A stretch of 36,598 nt of DNA from an uncultured Burkholderiales bacterium (GTDB taxonomy: Bacteria; Pseudomonadota; Gammaproteobacteria; Burkholderiales; Burkholderiaceae_C). The stretch is from NCBI GenBank assembly GCA_903933115.1, contig CAIZIT010000049.1:1-36598 (forward strand), read 5' to 3'. A program made the translations under genes and the position numbers. The notes below the pieces were generated by a model. The model did no database searches. It saw only the letters and a list, made by a program, of their open reading frames with translations, and was not told where the DNA came from. How positions within the stretch are numbered: the first letter of the stretch is position 1; each line of letters opens with the position of its first letter. Below, in pieces: positions 1-6,868 of the stretch.

Positions 1-17
1 ATCAAAGTGATGTGTGT

Positions 18-113
18 GATCAAGTTCGCGATCAAGTTCGCGATCAAGTTCGCGATCAAGTTCGCGATCAAGTTCGCGATCAAGTTCGCGATCAAGTTCG
101 CGATGAGGTTCTC
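18..113. repeat. 12-bp tandem repeat array (GATCAAGTTCGC, 7 perfect copies plus a degenerate copy)
   Basis: Seven identical head-to-tail copies of GATCAAGTTCGC fill 18-101, and an eighth, altered copy (GATGAGGTTCTC) covers 102-113. The array lies at the 3' end of the DedA gene on the minus strand, whose TGA stop (92-94) is inside it, so the last residues of DedA are array-derived. On the plus strand the unit reads as the peptide repeat DQVR. That frame is open to the left window edge, so it may be the tail of a gene lying upstream; this cannot be decided from the window. Confidence 0.95.
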
Positions 114-754
114 ATGCTCCCCCAAATGGCCAGTAAACCCGGTCCGATGATCAGCGCCAAGACCAAGGCCTCGATATGGGCTTTGACCCAGGGGATCTCT
201 CCAAGCAAGTACCCCATCATCCCCACGCCCATCACCCAAATCACAGCGCCCACGGCATTGAACGTGGAGAAGGTGAGTCGGTGCATTTTCGACACACCTG
301 CCACAAAGGGTGCAAAGGTGCGAATGAAAGGCATGAAGCGGGCCAAAATGATGGCCAAAGGGCCCCATTTTGCAAAAAAGATCTCACTTTGATGAAGCGC
401 TTCGAGCTTGATCCATTTGGAAAAAGGGGGGTGGAGCAAATGCTTGCCAAGATGACGCCCCACCGAGTAGTTGACTTGGTCGCCAAGAATGGCGGCAGAT
501 ATGCACACGCCCAAAGCCCATGGCATCGACATGAGCCCCGTGCTGCAGAGTGCACCGATCATGAAGAGCAGGGAGTCACCGGGCAAGAAGGGCATGAAAA
601 CCAAGCCCGTTTCGACAAAGATCACCAAAAAAACAAAGCCATAAGTCAAAGCCCCATGGTCTGTGACCCAGGCGCTCAGCACTTGGTCGACATGCAAGAT
701 GAGCGCTAAATAATTACCAATGATGTCCATGAAAGCATTATCCATCGATTTCAA
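92..754 (-). CDS. DedA family inner-membrane protein
   Basis: A 220-residue polytopic membrane protein of the DedA (SNARE-associated/VTT) family, whose members act in the inner membrane in envelope homeostasis and are implicated in undecaprenyl-phosphate or phospholipid flipping. Family hallmarks are visible: FLPGDSLLF near residues 56-64, GDQVNYSVGRHLG, and ARFMPFIRTFAPFVAG with the conserved arginines, followed by two C-terminal hydrophobic helices. Length is normal. The first ATG is used; two in-frame ATGs lie within the next 10 codons and no clear ribosome site separates them. It is divergent from mutL with only 31 bp between starts. The stop lies inside a 12-bp tandem array, so the last few residues (SSRT) are probably recent. 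The exact substrate cannot be told. Confidence 0.9.
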   Translation of the reverse strand: MKSMDNAFMDIIGNYLALILHVDQVLSAWVTDHGALTYGFVFLVIFVETGLVFMPFLPGDSLLFMIGALCSTGLMSMPWALGVCISAAILGDQVNYSVGRHLGKHLLHPPFSKWIKLEALHQSEIFFAKWGPLAIILARFMPFIRTFAPFVAGVSKMHRLTFSTFNAVGAVIWVMGVGMMGYLLGEIPWVKAHIEALVLALIIGPGLLAIWGSMRTSSRT

Positions 755-785
755 TGGAGGGCGTGAACTGACCTAAAATAGTGAG

Positions 786-2810
786 GTGAACACCCCCATG
801 CCCCCATCCCATTCCCACTCACCCTTCATCAAGCGACCCATTGCGGAGTTGGCTCAAGAGTTGATCAGCCAAATTGCGGCTGGAGAGGTCGTCGAGAGGC
901 CTTCATCGGTCGTGCGTGAGTTGGTCGACAACGCCTTGGATGCCCAGTCTTCAAGCATCACCGTTCGGCTCCAAGCGGGCGGGGTGAGGTTGATCAGTGT
1001 CGAGGACGATGGTGTGGGCATTCACCAAGACCAATTGTCCTTGGCTTTGAAGCGCCACGCCACCAGCAAAATCAGCAACTTGGAAGATCTGGAGAGCGTG
1101 GCCTCCATGGGTTTTCGAGGCGAGGCTTTGGCAGCGATTGCCTCCATCTCCGAGCTCACCATCGCCTCTCGGCCCGCTGATCAAGCCCAGGCCATGTCTC
1201 TTGAGGCACGCTCGGGCGAGTTGAGCGTGGTGGCCAGGGGGCTTGGGACGAGCGTTGAGGTGAGGGAGTTGTTCTTCAGCACACCCGCGAGGCGCAAATT
1301 CCTCAAAACCGATGCCACTGAATTGGCCCATTGTGTGGAGGCCGTCAAGCGGCATGCTTTGGTGAGACCCCAGGTTTCATTCTCCATTTACTCAGAGGGT
1401 AAATTGATCGAGCAGTGGAGAGCCCCCCAAGACCCAGATGGTGCCTTTGACAAACGAGTGGCCGATGTCTTGGGGGCGGAGTTTTTGGAGCAATCGGTGA
1501 GCATCGATCACGCGGAAAACGGTCTTCGCGTTTATGGCCGTGTTGGCTTGCCTCAGGCCGCAAGGAGTCGAGCCGATCAGCAGTTCTCTTATGTGAACCA
1601 GCGCTTTGTGAAAGACAAGGTGATCACCCACGCTGTTCGTGTGGCCTATCAAGATGTTCTTCATGGCCAAAAGCAACCGGTGTATGTCTTGTTCATTGAG
1701 ATCGATCCCAAGCGAGTGGACGTGAATGTGCACCCCACCAAAATAGAGGTTCGCTTCCGGGATTCACGAGACATTCACCAACTCGTTATGCACGCCATTG
1801 GGCGAGCCCTGTCCTCTCCTCGGGTGGGGATGGCCTCTGAGCCCATGCAGTCCTCCAGTGCCGTCACGACCTCTTGGGACCAAGGGGCGTCACCCGCGCC
1901 AACTTTCAGTGCCGCTCCAAAGCCCTGGGTGCAGCCCACTGCAACTTGGCAACAGTCAAAGATCGATTGGGCGGCCCATCAAATCTCACAAGTCGAGCGC
2001 CTGTGGTCCGAAGTGCCGCCAGACGGCTCCCAAGGCGGTGAAGACCGTGCGCTCCAGGACCCCACGGAGCGGCCCACTTCGCCGCTTCATGAACCTTCAA
2101 CACCCTCTTCACCTTCCACACCTCCTGGCGAGTTCTCGGGGGGGGCGTCCTCTTGGGCCTTGAACGGGGTCTCATCCCCCCTTCCAGAGCCAACCCCCTC
2201 TGTCAGCTCGTGGGACGACAAAGAAGACTGGCCTTTGGGGCGTGCACTGGCCCAATTGCATGGGGTGTATTTGTTGGCGCAAAACGCCCAGGGCCTGATC
2301 TTGGTCGATATCCATGCAGCGCATGAAAGAATCGTCTACGAGCGGCTCAAAACCCAGCTCGATGCCCAGTCCATCAGCAGCCAAGTTTTGCTGATTCCAC
2401 AAAGTTTTTCTGCAACCGATCACGAGATGGTGGTCGCCCAGGAGTGTGCAGACAGTCTAAAGTCTTTGGGATTTGACCTCTCGGCCTTGTCCACCAAGAC
2501 CTTGGTGATCCGAGCGGTGCCGGCCCCATTGGTCGATGGGGACTTGGTCGCCTTGGCCAGAGGGGTGCTCCATGAGTTGTCCTTGAACACGGGGCAATTT
2601 GTGGTGGAGCAAGCCAGAAACGAGCTCTTGGCCACCATGGCTTGTCATGGTGCTGTTCGGGCCAATCGGCAGTTGAGCTTGCAAGAGATGAATGAGTTGC
2701 TCAGACAAATGGAGAGAACCGAGAGGTCTGACCAGTGCAACCACGGTCGTCCGACTTGGCAAGCCCTCTCCATGAAAGCTTTGGACGCCCTCTTTCTCAG
2801 AGGGCGGTGA
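786..2810 (+). CDS. mutL: DNA mismatch repair protein MutL (endonuclease type)
   Basis: MutL couples MutS mismatch recognition to strand incision and excision. The N-terminal GHKL ATPase is clear: E45-x3-N49 in RELVDNALDA, DDGVGI at 74-79, KRHATSKI and GFRGEAL at 109-115. A Pro/Ser-rich linker spans about 345-485. The C-terminal domain has the metal-dependent endonuclease motif DIHAAHERIVYE from residue 508, ACHGAVRA near 619 and CNHGRP near 651, so this MutL should nick DNA itself and the host should not need MutH. The chosen start is GTG 786; an in-frame ATG at 798 is the alternative. A -10-like TAAAAT at 774-779 lies only 6 nt before the GTG. It precedes miaA by 58 bp, probably in one operon. 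Confidence 0.96.
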   Translation: MNTPMPPSHSHSPFIKRPIAELAQELISQIAAGEVVERPSSVVRELVDNALDAQSSSITVRLQAGGVRLISVEDDGVGIHQDQLSLALKRHATSKISNLEDLESVASMGFRGEALAAIASISELTIASRPADQAQAMSLEARSGELSVVARGLGTSVEVRELFFSTPARRKFLKTDATELAHCVEAVKRHALVRPQVSFSIYSEGKLIEQWRAPQDPDGAFDKRVADVLGAEFLEQSVSIDHAENGLRVYGRVGLPQAARSRADQQFSYVNQRFVKDKVITHAVRVAYQDVLHGQKQPVYVLFIEIDPKRVDVNVHPTKIEVRFRDSRDIHQLVMHAIGRALSSPRVGMASEPMQSSSAVTTSWDQGASPAPTFSAAPKPWVQPTATWQQSKIDWAAHQISQVERLWSEVPPDGSQGGEDRALQDPTERPTSPLHEPSTPSSPSTPPGEFSGGASSWALNGVSSPLPEPTPSVSSWDDKEDWPLGRALAQLHGVYLLAQNAQGLILVDIHAAHERIVYERLKTQLDAQSISSQVLLIPQSFSATDHEMVVAQECADSLKSLGFDLSALSTKTLVIRAVPAPLVDGDLVALARGVLHELSLNTGQFVVEQARNELLATMACHGAVRANRQLSLQEMNELLRQMERTERSDQCNHGRPTWQALSMKALDALFLRGR

Positions 2811-2871
2811 TGGGCGTGGGCGTGTTCTTCAAAAGTTCGCAAAGCCTGCACGCTCAAGGGTTGGAGGGGTG

Positions 2872-3987
2872 ATGGATTTGACGCCAACATGCCCCTTGGA
2901 GCCAGGACCAATCCCTTCTGACCCCTCGGGCAGCCATTGGGACTTTTTGGCCCTGGTGGGCCCCACTGCCAGTGGGAAGACGCGTGCGGCCATGGCCTTG
3001 GGTGAGCGCTATCGCATTGAGCTCATCAGCATGGACTCTGCCTTGGTCTACCAAGGCATGGACATCGGCACGGCCAAACCCACGCTCAAAGAGCGTGAAG
3101 CGGTTCGCCATCATTTGATCGATATCCTCTCGCCTGAAGAGGCCTTCAGCGCCGCTGATTTCGCCAAAGCCGCAAAGCAGTTGGTGCTGGACATCCGGTC
3201 TCGAGGCGCCATACCCGTGGTGGTGGGGGGGACCTTTTTGTATTTCAATGCCTTGGTGCGTGGCTTGGACGATTTGCCCCCATCCGATCCCGCCACCAGG
3301 CAGCGCATTTTGCAAGAGGCCAACGCTTTAGGGTGGCCCAAGATGCATGAAAAACTCGAAGCGCTGGATCCGGTCACCGCCGCTCGTTTGGCGCCCAGAG
3401 ACGCTCAGCGCATTGCCAGAGCGCTGGAAGTGTGGTCCATCACTGGGCAAAGTATTTCCGCCTTTCAATCCAAATACGCCCCCCTTGCCTTGGAGCCTGA
3501 GGGAGAAAAGCCAGGGCAAGCTTTAAGAAGCTTGACGCTCTCCTTTGAACCGGCTAATCGCGCTTGGCTCCATGCCAACATTGAGCACAGGTTCCAGCAG
3601 ATGTTGGCAGAGGGTTTCATGCAGGAGTCTTATGCGCTCTACAAGAACCCGGTTTTGAATGCAGAGCTCCCCAGCATGCGTTGCGTGGGCTACCGTCAAG
3701 CTTGGCAGTTTTGGCAATCCATGGAGTCTGTAGAAGGGGAGTTGCCCTTGATGTGGCCGGGTCCTCAACAACTTCAAAGGTGGACTCTGACGCCTCAGTA
3801 TGAGGTCTTTGTTCAAACCAGTCTGGCCGCCACCAGACAATTGGCCAAACGACAGCTCACATGGCTCAGGTCCATGCCTGAGCGGCATGTCTTGGCTTGT
3901 GATGCGCTTGATTTTGAGTCTCAAGTGCAAGCCTATCTCCAAGCGGCCATTGAGCGCCATGAGCCATACCGCTCCATGATCAAGTGA
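2872..3987 (+). CDS. miaA: tRNA dimethylallyltransferase MiaA
   Basis: MiaA transfers the dimethylallyl group of DMAPP to N6 of A37 in tRNAs that read UNN codons. The P-loop GPTASGKT sits near residues 30-37, followed by DSALVYQGMDIGTAKP, the catalytic Asp/tRNA-contact region, VVVGGTFLYFNALVRG and AQRIARALEVW. At about 371 residues it is some 50 longer than E. coli MiaA; the excess is partly an extended N-terminus and partly a stretch around SMESVEGELPLMWPGPQQLQRW before the C-terminal helices. The start is GTG 2869 or ATG 2872; the GGAGGGG sequence at 2863-2869 gives better spacing for the ATG. It lies directly after mutL, an order common in proteobacteria. Confidence 0.95.
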   Translation: MDLTPTCPLEPGPIPSDPSGSHWDFLALVGPTASGKTRAAMALGERYRIELISMDSALVYQGMDIGTAKPTLKEREAVRHHLIDILSPEEAFSAADFAKAAKQLVLDIRSRGAIPVVVGGTFLYFNALVRGLDDLPPSDPATRQRILQEANALGWPKMHEKLEALDPVTAARLAPRDAQRIARALEVWSITGQSISAFQSKYAPLALEPEGEKPGQALRSLTLSFEPANRAWLHANIEHRFQQMLAEGFMQESYALYKNPVLNAELPSMRCVGYRQAWQFWQSMESVEGELPLMWPGPQQLQRWTLTPQYEVFVQTSLAATRQLAKRQLTWLRSMPERHVLACDALDFESQVQAYLQAAIERHEPYRSMIK

Positions 3988-4072
3988 AACCGTGGTGGTC
4001 AGTAAGAATGAAGATGACGTGATAAAGTGGTGACCTTCGAATCTTTCACCCCTAAGTGGATAGACACCCATC

Positions 4073-4393
4073 ATGAAAGCCAAGCTCTATGCGGAGTACA
4101 GTCAAATGCTTGCTCGTTACCAGAGCAAAGACATTCAACTCTTTGAATTCCTCCAATGGGCAAGGCAATGGCCAAGCGAGGCCTTCAAGAACTGGCCAGG
4201 TGAGCAACTTCAGTTGCGCCAACCTTACCAAGACCTTTGGCTCGATTTGATCGATCGTTTTGAGAGCAGCGCCTTGTTCACCGAGGAGAGTTGCTCTTTC
4301 TCGCAAAACGATTTGCTCTTGTCCATGAGCCGTTGGGTTCAAAAGGTGGAGGGCTTCATCTCCAGCGGCAGTCCCCAAGGCAGTCCAAGCTGA
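4073..4393 (+). CDS. Small hypothetical protein (106 aa)
   Basis: I do not recognise this protein. It is an acidic-to-neutral, helical-looking protein of 106 residues, rich in aromatic residues (several Trp and Phe) and with no signal peptide, membrane segment or cysteine pair. It ends in a low-complexity Ser/Gly/Pro tail (SSGSPQGSPS). It reads in the same direction as miaA and starts 85 bp after it. The TauE gene beyond is convergent. No strong Shine-Dalgarno precedes the ATG. The opposite-strand reading frame over this stretch has the look of a shadow. Conservation in related genomes would settle whether it is real. Confidence 0.6.
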   Translation: MKAKLYAEYSQMLARYQSKDIQLFEFLQWARQWPSEAFKNWPGEQLQLRQPYQDLWLDLIDRFESSALFTEESCSFSQNDLLLSMSRWVQKVEGFISSGSPQGSPS

Positions 4394-4416
4394 AGCACTT
4401 GTTGACGCTTCACGCA

Positions 4417-4460
4417 TTGAGCTTATCACTAAAGCATCAAGCCTAAAGCTTCAAGCTCAA
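4417..4460. terminator. Possible bidirectional hairpin between convergent genes
   Basis: TTGAGCTT (4417-4424) and AAGCTCAA (4453-4460) form an 8-bp perfect inverted repeat with a 28-nt loop in the gap between the small unknown gene and the convergent TauE gene. The loop holds an imperfect 14-bp tandem duplication (AAAGCATCAAGCCT, then AAAGCTTCAAGCTC). There is no U-tract, so intrinsic termination is uncertain. Confidence 0.3.
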
Positions 4461-4470
4461 AGGTCCTTGA

Positions 4471-5310
4471 TCAACGGGTGCTTTTATAGACCATGTAAAT
4501 GGCCAAAAGGTAGAGGATGCTGGCAAAAAATCGCTTCAATCTCTTCACCGGCCAAACCTGAGCGGTCCTGGCACCAAAGGGTGCGGTCAACACACTCAAG
4601 CTGGCAATGACAATCAATCCTGGAAGCCACACATAGCCAAAGGAGTGAGGGGGCAAGTCTGGTGTGGACCATCCTGCAATCATGTAGCCGAGCGCATTGG
4701 CCGAGGCGATGGGAAAGCCGAGCGCTGCACTGGTGGCCACCGCATTCAAGATGGGGATGTTACAAAACAGCATGAAGGGCACGCTGATGAAGGCGCCACC
4801 CGCGCCCACCAAGCCAGAGATAAAGCCAATCACGACACCCACGAAGAGGCCGCCCCACTTCGCTGGAAATTGGCGAGAGGCAGGTGGTTTTTTGTCCAAA
4901 AACATTTGCGTGGCAGAAAACGTGATGAACAAGGCAAAGATGATCCCCAAGTAGGCACCGTGCAAGTAATTGAACACGCCAAGGCTCGTGATGGCGCTTC
5001 CGATCAAGAGGCCTGGTGTGAGTTGTTTGACCAAATTCCAGCGCACATTGCCTTTGGCATGGTGAGCACGCACACTGGAGATGGAGGTGAAGACAATGGT
5101 GGACATGGAGGTCGCAATGGCCATCTTCACACACAAGTCAGTCGATACGCCGTGAAGGCCGATGAAGAAGGTGAGAAAGGGCACCATGACCATGCCCCCT
5201 CCAATGCCGAGAAGACCTGCTAAAAAGCCGGTGACTAAACCCAGGCCTGCCAAGGCCAACAGTTCGGGAATGGGGATGTCCATCATGATTGAGTAGGTGG
5301 TTGCGTTCAA
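4471..5310 (-). CDS. TauE/SafE family sulfite/anion exporter
   Basis: A 279-residue polytopic membrane protein of the TauE/SafE (DUF81) family, which exports sulfite, sulfoacetate or other organosulfur anions. The internal two-fold repeat typical of the family is plain: GFLAGLLGIGGGMVMVPFL near residues 28-46 and GFISGLVGAGGAFISVPFM in the second half, each followed by hydrophobic helices. An additional upstream ATG-like start region (MNATTYSIMMD) offers ATGs at codons 1, 9 and 10; the first is given. The gene is last in a minus-strand stretch, downstream of the 6S RNA described here. No sulfur-metabolism gene is adjacent, so the substrate is unknown. Confidence 0.88.
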   Translation of the reverse strand: MNATTYSIMMDIPIPELLALAGLGLVTGFLAGLLGIGGGMVMVPFLTFFIGLHGVSTDLCVKMAIATSMSTIVFTSISSVRAHHAKGNVRWNLVKQLTPGLLIGSAITSLGVFNYLHGAYLGIIFALFITFSATQMFLDKKPPASRQFPAKWGGLFVGVVIGFISGLVGAGGAFISVPFMLFCNIPILNAVATSAALGFPIASANALGYMIAGWSTPDLPPHSFGYVWLPGLIVIASLSVLTAPFGARTAQVWPVKRLKRFFASILYLLAIYMVYKSTR

Positions 5311-5399
5311 GGGTGGGGAGAGTCATTGAGCTGAGCCACCCATCAGGAGGTTTGGCCAGTGCTCACCCTTTAAAAGTGAAGGTATAAAGACAGTTGGGA

Positions 5400-5578
5400 A
5401 AAGGTGTCTGCAAAGTCTTCCAGACCGTCATCCTGAACGTGGGGGTTCAGGTGGGCGAGGTCAAACTGACGTTGGGTTCATCTGACGCGAGACGATCACG
5501 CTCATCAGCTGATGTTCCAAGCCCTGGCTCTAAGAGCATTGGTTCAAGGAAATATAAAGTCTAAAAGACCTGCAGACC
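5400..5578 (-). ncRNA. ssrS: 6S RNA
   Basis: 6S RNA binds sigma70 RNA polymerase by imitating an open promoter. On the minus strand a closing helix forms between 5577-5559 and 5425-5406: GUCUGCA (5577-5571) pairs UGCAGAC (5412-5406), GGUCUUUU (5570-5563) pairs GGAAGACU (5421-5414), and AGAC (5562-5559) pairs GUCU (5425-5422). This is 19 bp with one bulged U (5413), and the G-U pairs favour this strand. A central bubble follows. Its 3' side holds the hairpin CCUGAAC/GUUCAGG (5451-5445 / 5438-5432), the counterpart of the CCUUGAACC...GGUUCAAGG element in E. coli 6S. The upper arm (GGGC/GCCC, UUGG/CCAA, CUGAUG/CGUCAG) closes the rest. Length (about 178 nt), position downstream of zapA and a TACAAT -10 box all fit. 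Ends are estimates. Confidence 0.85.
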
Positions 5579-5583
5579 AGTTC

Positions 5584-5589
5584 ATTGTA
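5584..5589 (-). promoter_or_regulatory. Probable -10 box of the 6S RNA promoter
   Basis: TACAAT on the minus strand (5589-5584) differs from the sigma70 consensus at one base. It places a start point at about 5578-5577, exactly where the 6S closing helix begins. No good -35 hexamer is visible at 16-18 bp. Confidence 0.55.
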
Positions 5590-5708
5590 AAAGACTTGTG
5601 AGCTCGAGGGATTGAAAGGGTTAAAATTTTTAAGTGAGAACCCCTGAAGGCTTTTCAGGTGATTTCAGCTTTTTTCACAAGAACCCCCCCTCTAGCGAGA
5701 GAACCCGC

Positions 5709-6200
5709 ATGAATGAACCATCCACGGCCCCATGGGTCTTTGAGGCTTTAAGGCTCGCCAACCAAGTGGCGCTCCAAGCCAAAGGGGAGGGCCACCATCC
5801 CTTTGGTGCTGTGTTGCTCGCTCCCGATTTGCACACGGTTCTTGAGCAACAAGGCAACATCGACACGGTGAACCATGCGGAGTCCACCTTGGCGAGAAGG
5901 GCTTATGAAAAATATGAGCCCCATTACCTCTGGCAGTGCACACTGGTCACGACCGTAGAGCCCTGCGCGATGTGCTCCGGCACACAGTACTGGGCACATA
6001 TAGGGCGTTTGGTTTACGGCTTGAGCGAGAGAGAGCTCCTTGACTTGACGGGCAACCATGAGCAAAACCCGACCATGAATTTATCGAGTCGAGCTGTCTT
6101 TGCTGCTGGACAAAAGGACATTGAGGTGATCGGACCCGTCAAAGCCATGCAGCAAGAACTGATTGAACCGCACTTGGGATTTTGGAGTCACCCCAGTTGA
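5709..6200 (+). CDS. Nucleoside/base deaminase of the cytidine deaminase superfamily
   Basis: A 163-residue zinc-dependent deaminase. The zinc-binding signature is complete: HAE at residues 56-58 (ligand plus proton shuttle) and PCAMC at 85-89 (two cysteine ligands), preceded by HHPFGAVLL as in guanine deaminase and TadA-like enzymes. The overall build (PFGA...NHAE...EPCAMCSGTQYW...GRLVYGLSE) is nearest to the GuaD/nucleoside deaminase group rather than TadA, so purine or pyrimidine salvage is the likely role; the substrate cannot be fixed from sequence. ATG 5709 is chosen because homologous sequence begins there; it is preceded by a purine-rich AGCGAGAGA. It is convergent with zapA (14 bp apart) and lies between zapA and the 6S RNA. 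Confidence 0.85.
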   Translation: MNEPSTAPWVFEALRLANQVALQAKGEGHHPFGAVLLAPDLHTVLEQQGNIDTVNHAESTLARRAYEKYEPHYLWQCTLVTTVEPCAMCSGTQYWAHIGRLVYGLSERELLDLTGNHEQNPTMNLSSRAVFAAGQKDIEVIGPVKAMQQELIEPHLGFWSHPS

Positions 6201-6214
6201 GTTTTTAAGCTCGA

Positions 6215-6514
6215 TCAGAGGAGTTTGCCGTCATCGGCCAGTACTTCATCGAGTCTAGAGATCAAATGCATCATGTCCTTTTCGCTCAAAGGCTCAGCGC
6301 TAGAGGGCTCAACGCTGGGTGTTTGGTGGTCAAAGGCAATGTTGATGGCTGCCAACACGGCAATTCTCTCGCGGGCTTTGATTTTGCCCGCATCTCTGAT
6401 TTTGCACATGGCCAAGTCCACCGCGCTCACAGCCTCTTGCAGTCGAGACTCTGCCCCTTCAGGGCAACCCAAAGCGTAGCCTTGACCCATGATTTGAGCT
6501 TCGATCTGACTCAT
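6215..6514 (-). CDS. zapA: Cell division protein ZapA
   Basis: ZapA bundles and stabilises FtsZ filaments at mid-cell. The 99-residue product shows the family order: an N-terminal FtsZ-binding globular part (IMGQGYALGCPEGAESRLQEAVSAVDLAMCKIRD) with the typical LxCPxGxE stretch, followed by REKIAVLAAINIA-type sequence (RERIAVLAAINIAFDHQ) and a C-terminal coiled-coil-like helix. Its ATG overlaps the stop of the upstream coiled-coil gene by 4 nt (ATGA), showing translational coupling. Downstream on the same strand, beyond the convergent deaminase gene, lies the 6S RNA, which in many proteobacteria directly follows zapA. Confidence 0.9.
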   Translation of the reverse strand: MSQIEAQIMGQGYALGCPEGAESRLQEAVSAVDLAMCKIRDAGKIKARERIAVLAAINIAFDHQTPSVEPSSAEPLSEKDMMHLISRLDEVLADDGKLL

Positions 6515-6732
6515 TTGACGTCCTTCACGCGGGCCTCTTCAGGCAAACGGTCGAGCAGGGCATCGATGCGGTTTCTAGCGGTCTCGAGCCTGGATTTGAG
6601 CTGATCTCTCTCGTGGGTGAGTTGCCCAACTTGTTGGCTCAACAAGGCGTTGGTGCGCTTGACCTCTTCGTGACGGAGGATCAAACGCTCAATGCGATCA
6701 GTGAGTTGGTCTTGCAAGTTAAGAGATGACAT
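6511..6732 (-). CDS. Coiled-coil protein of the TIGR02449 / ZapB-like type
   Basis: A 73-residue, almost wholly helical protein rich in Leu, Glu, Arg and Gln with heptad spacing (LQDQLTDRIERLILRHEEVKRTNALLSQQVGQLTHERDQLKSRL). It has the size and position of the small coiled-coil proteins, often annotated TIGR02449, encoded just before zapA in gamma- and betaproteobacteria. A role as a division accessory factor is inferred from the coupling with zapA, not shown by a motif. The start ATG at 6732 is the only plausible one. Confidence 0.75.
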   Translation of the reverse strand: MSSLNLQDQLTDRIERLILRHEEVKRTNALLSQQVGQLTHERDQLKSRLETARNRIDALLDRLPEEARVKDVK

Positions 6733-6755
6733 TAAGTTATTTTAAGGGGCAATCA

Positions 6756-6828
6756 GAGCATTCAGTGTAAATGCGGTGCTCTGGATCGGTAAATTTAGCG
6801 GCTTTGCTGTATTTTGAGCATTTAGTGT
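6756..6828. repeat. Two 13-bp direct repeats GAGCATTYAGTGT, 60 bp apart
   Basis: GAGCATTCAGTGT (6756-6768) and GAGCATTTAGTGT (6816-6828) differ at one position and begin exactly 60 bp apart in the 136-bp divergent gap between the zapA operon and the ABC importer operon. The first copy is also part of a small hairpin (GCATT / AATGC). The position suggests paired binding sites for a regulator; which one is unknown. Confidence 0.5.
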
Positions 6829-6868
6829 GCTTTTTGAGCTGGGCTTTTGAATTGTGAAAGAATAGCGT

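Larger units (their letters stand above)
5311..5708. other. 398-bp stretch without protein genes
   Basis: This gap between the TauE and deaminase starts holds the 6S RNA and its promoter. The remaining plus-strand part (5590-5708) is a plausible promoter region for the deaminase; TTAAAATTTTT around 5620-5630 is AT-rich, but no confident -35/-10 pair is seen. An upstream in-frame GTG at 5634 would extend the deaminase by 25 poorly conserved-looking residues and is not favoured. Confidence 0.6.

Noticed and set aside
18-113. CRISPR array
   Set aside because: Copies are 12 bp, directly abutting and without unique spacers, so this is a simple tandem repeat.
5338-5477. Plus-strand fold of the same gap (GGTTTGGCC/GGTCAAACT and GCTCACC/GGTGGGC stems)
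   Set aside because: It is shorter and less complete than the minus-strand 6S fold, lacks a promoter, and does not match a known RNA family; the 6S model explains the region better.
5634-5708. N-terminal extension of the deaminase from a GTG
   Set aside because: The extra 25 residues do not resemble the family, and ATG 5709 sits where homology begins with a purine-rich sequence before it.
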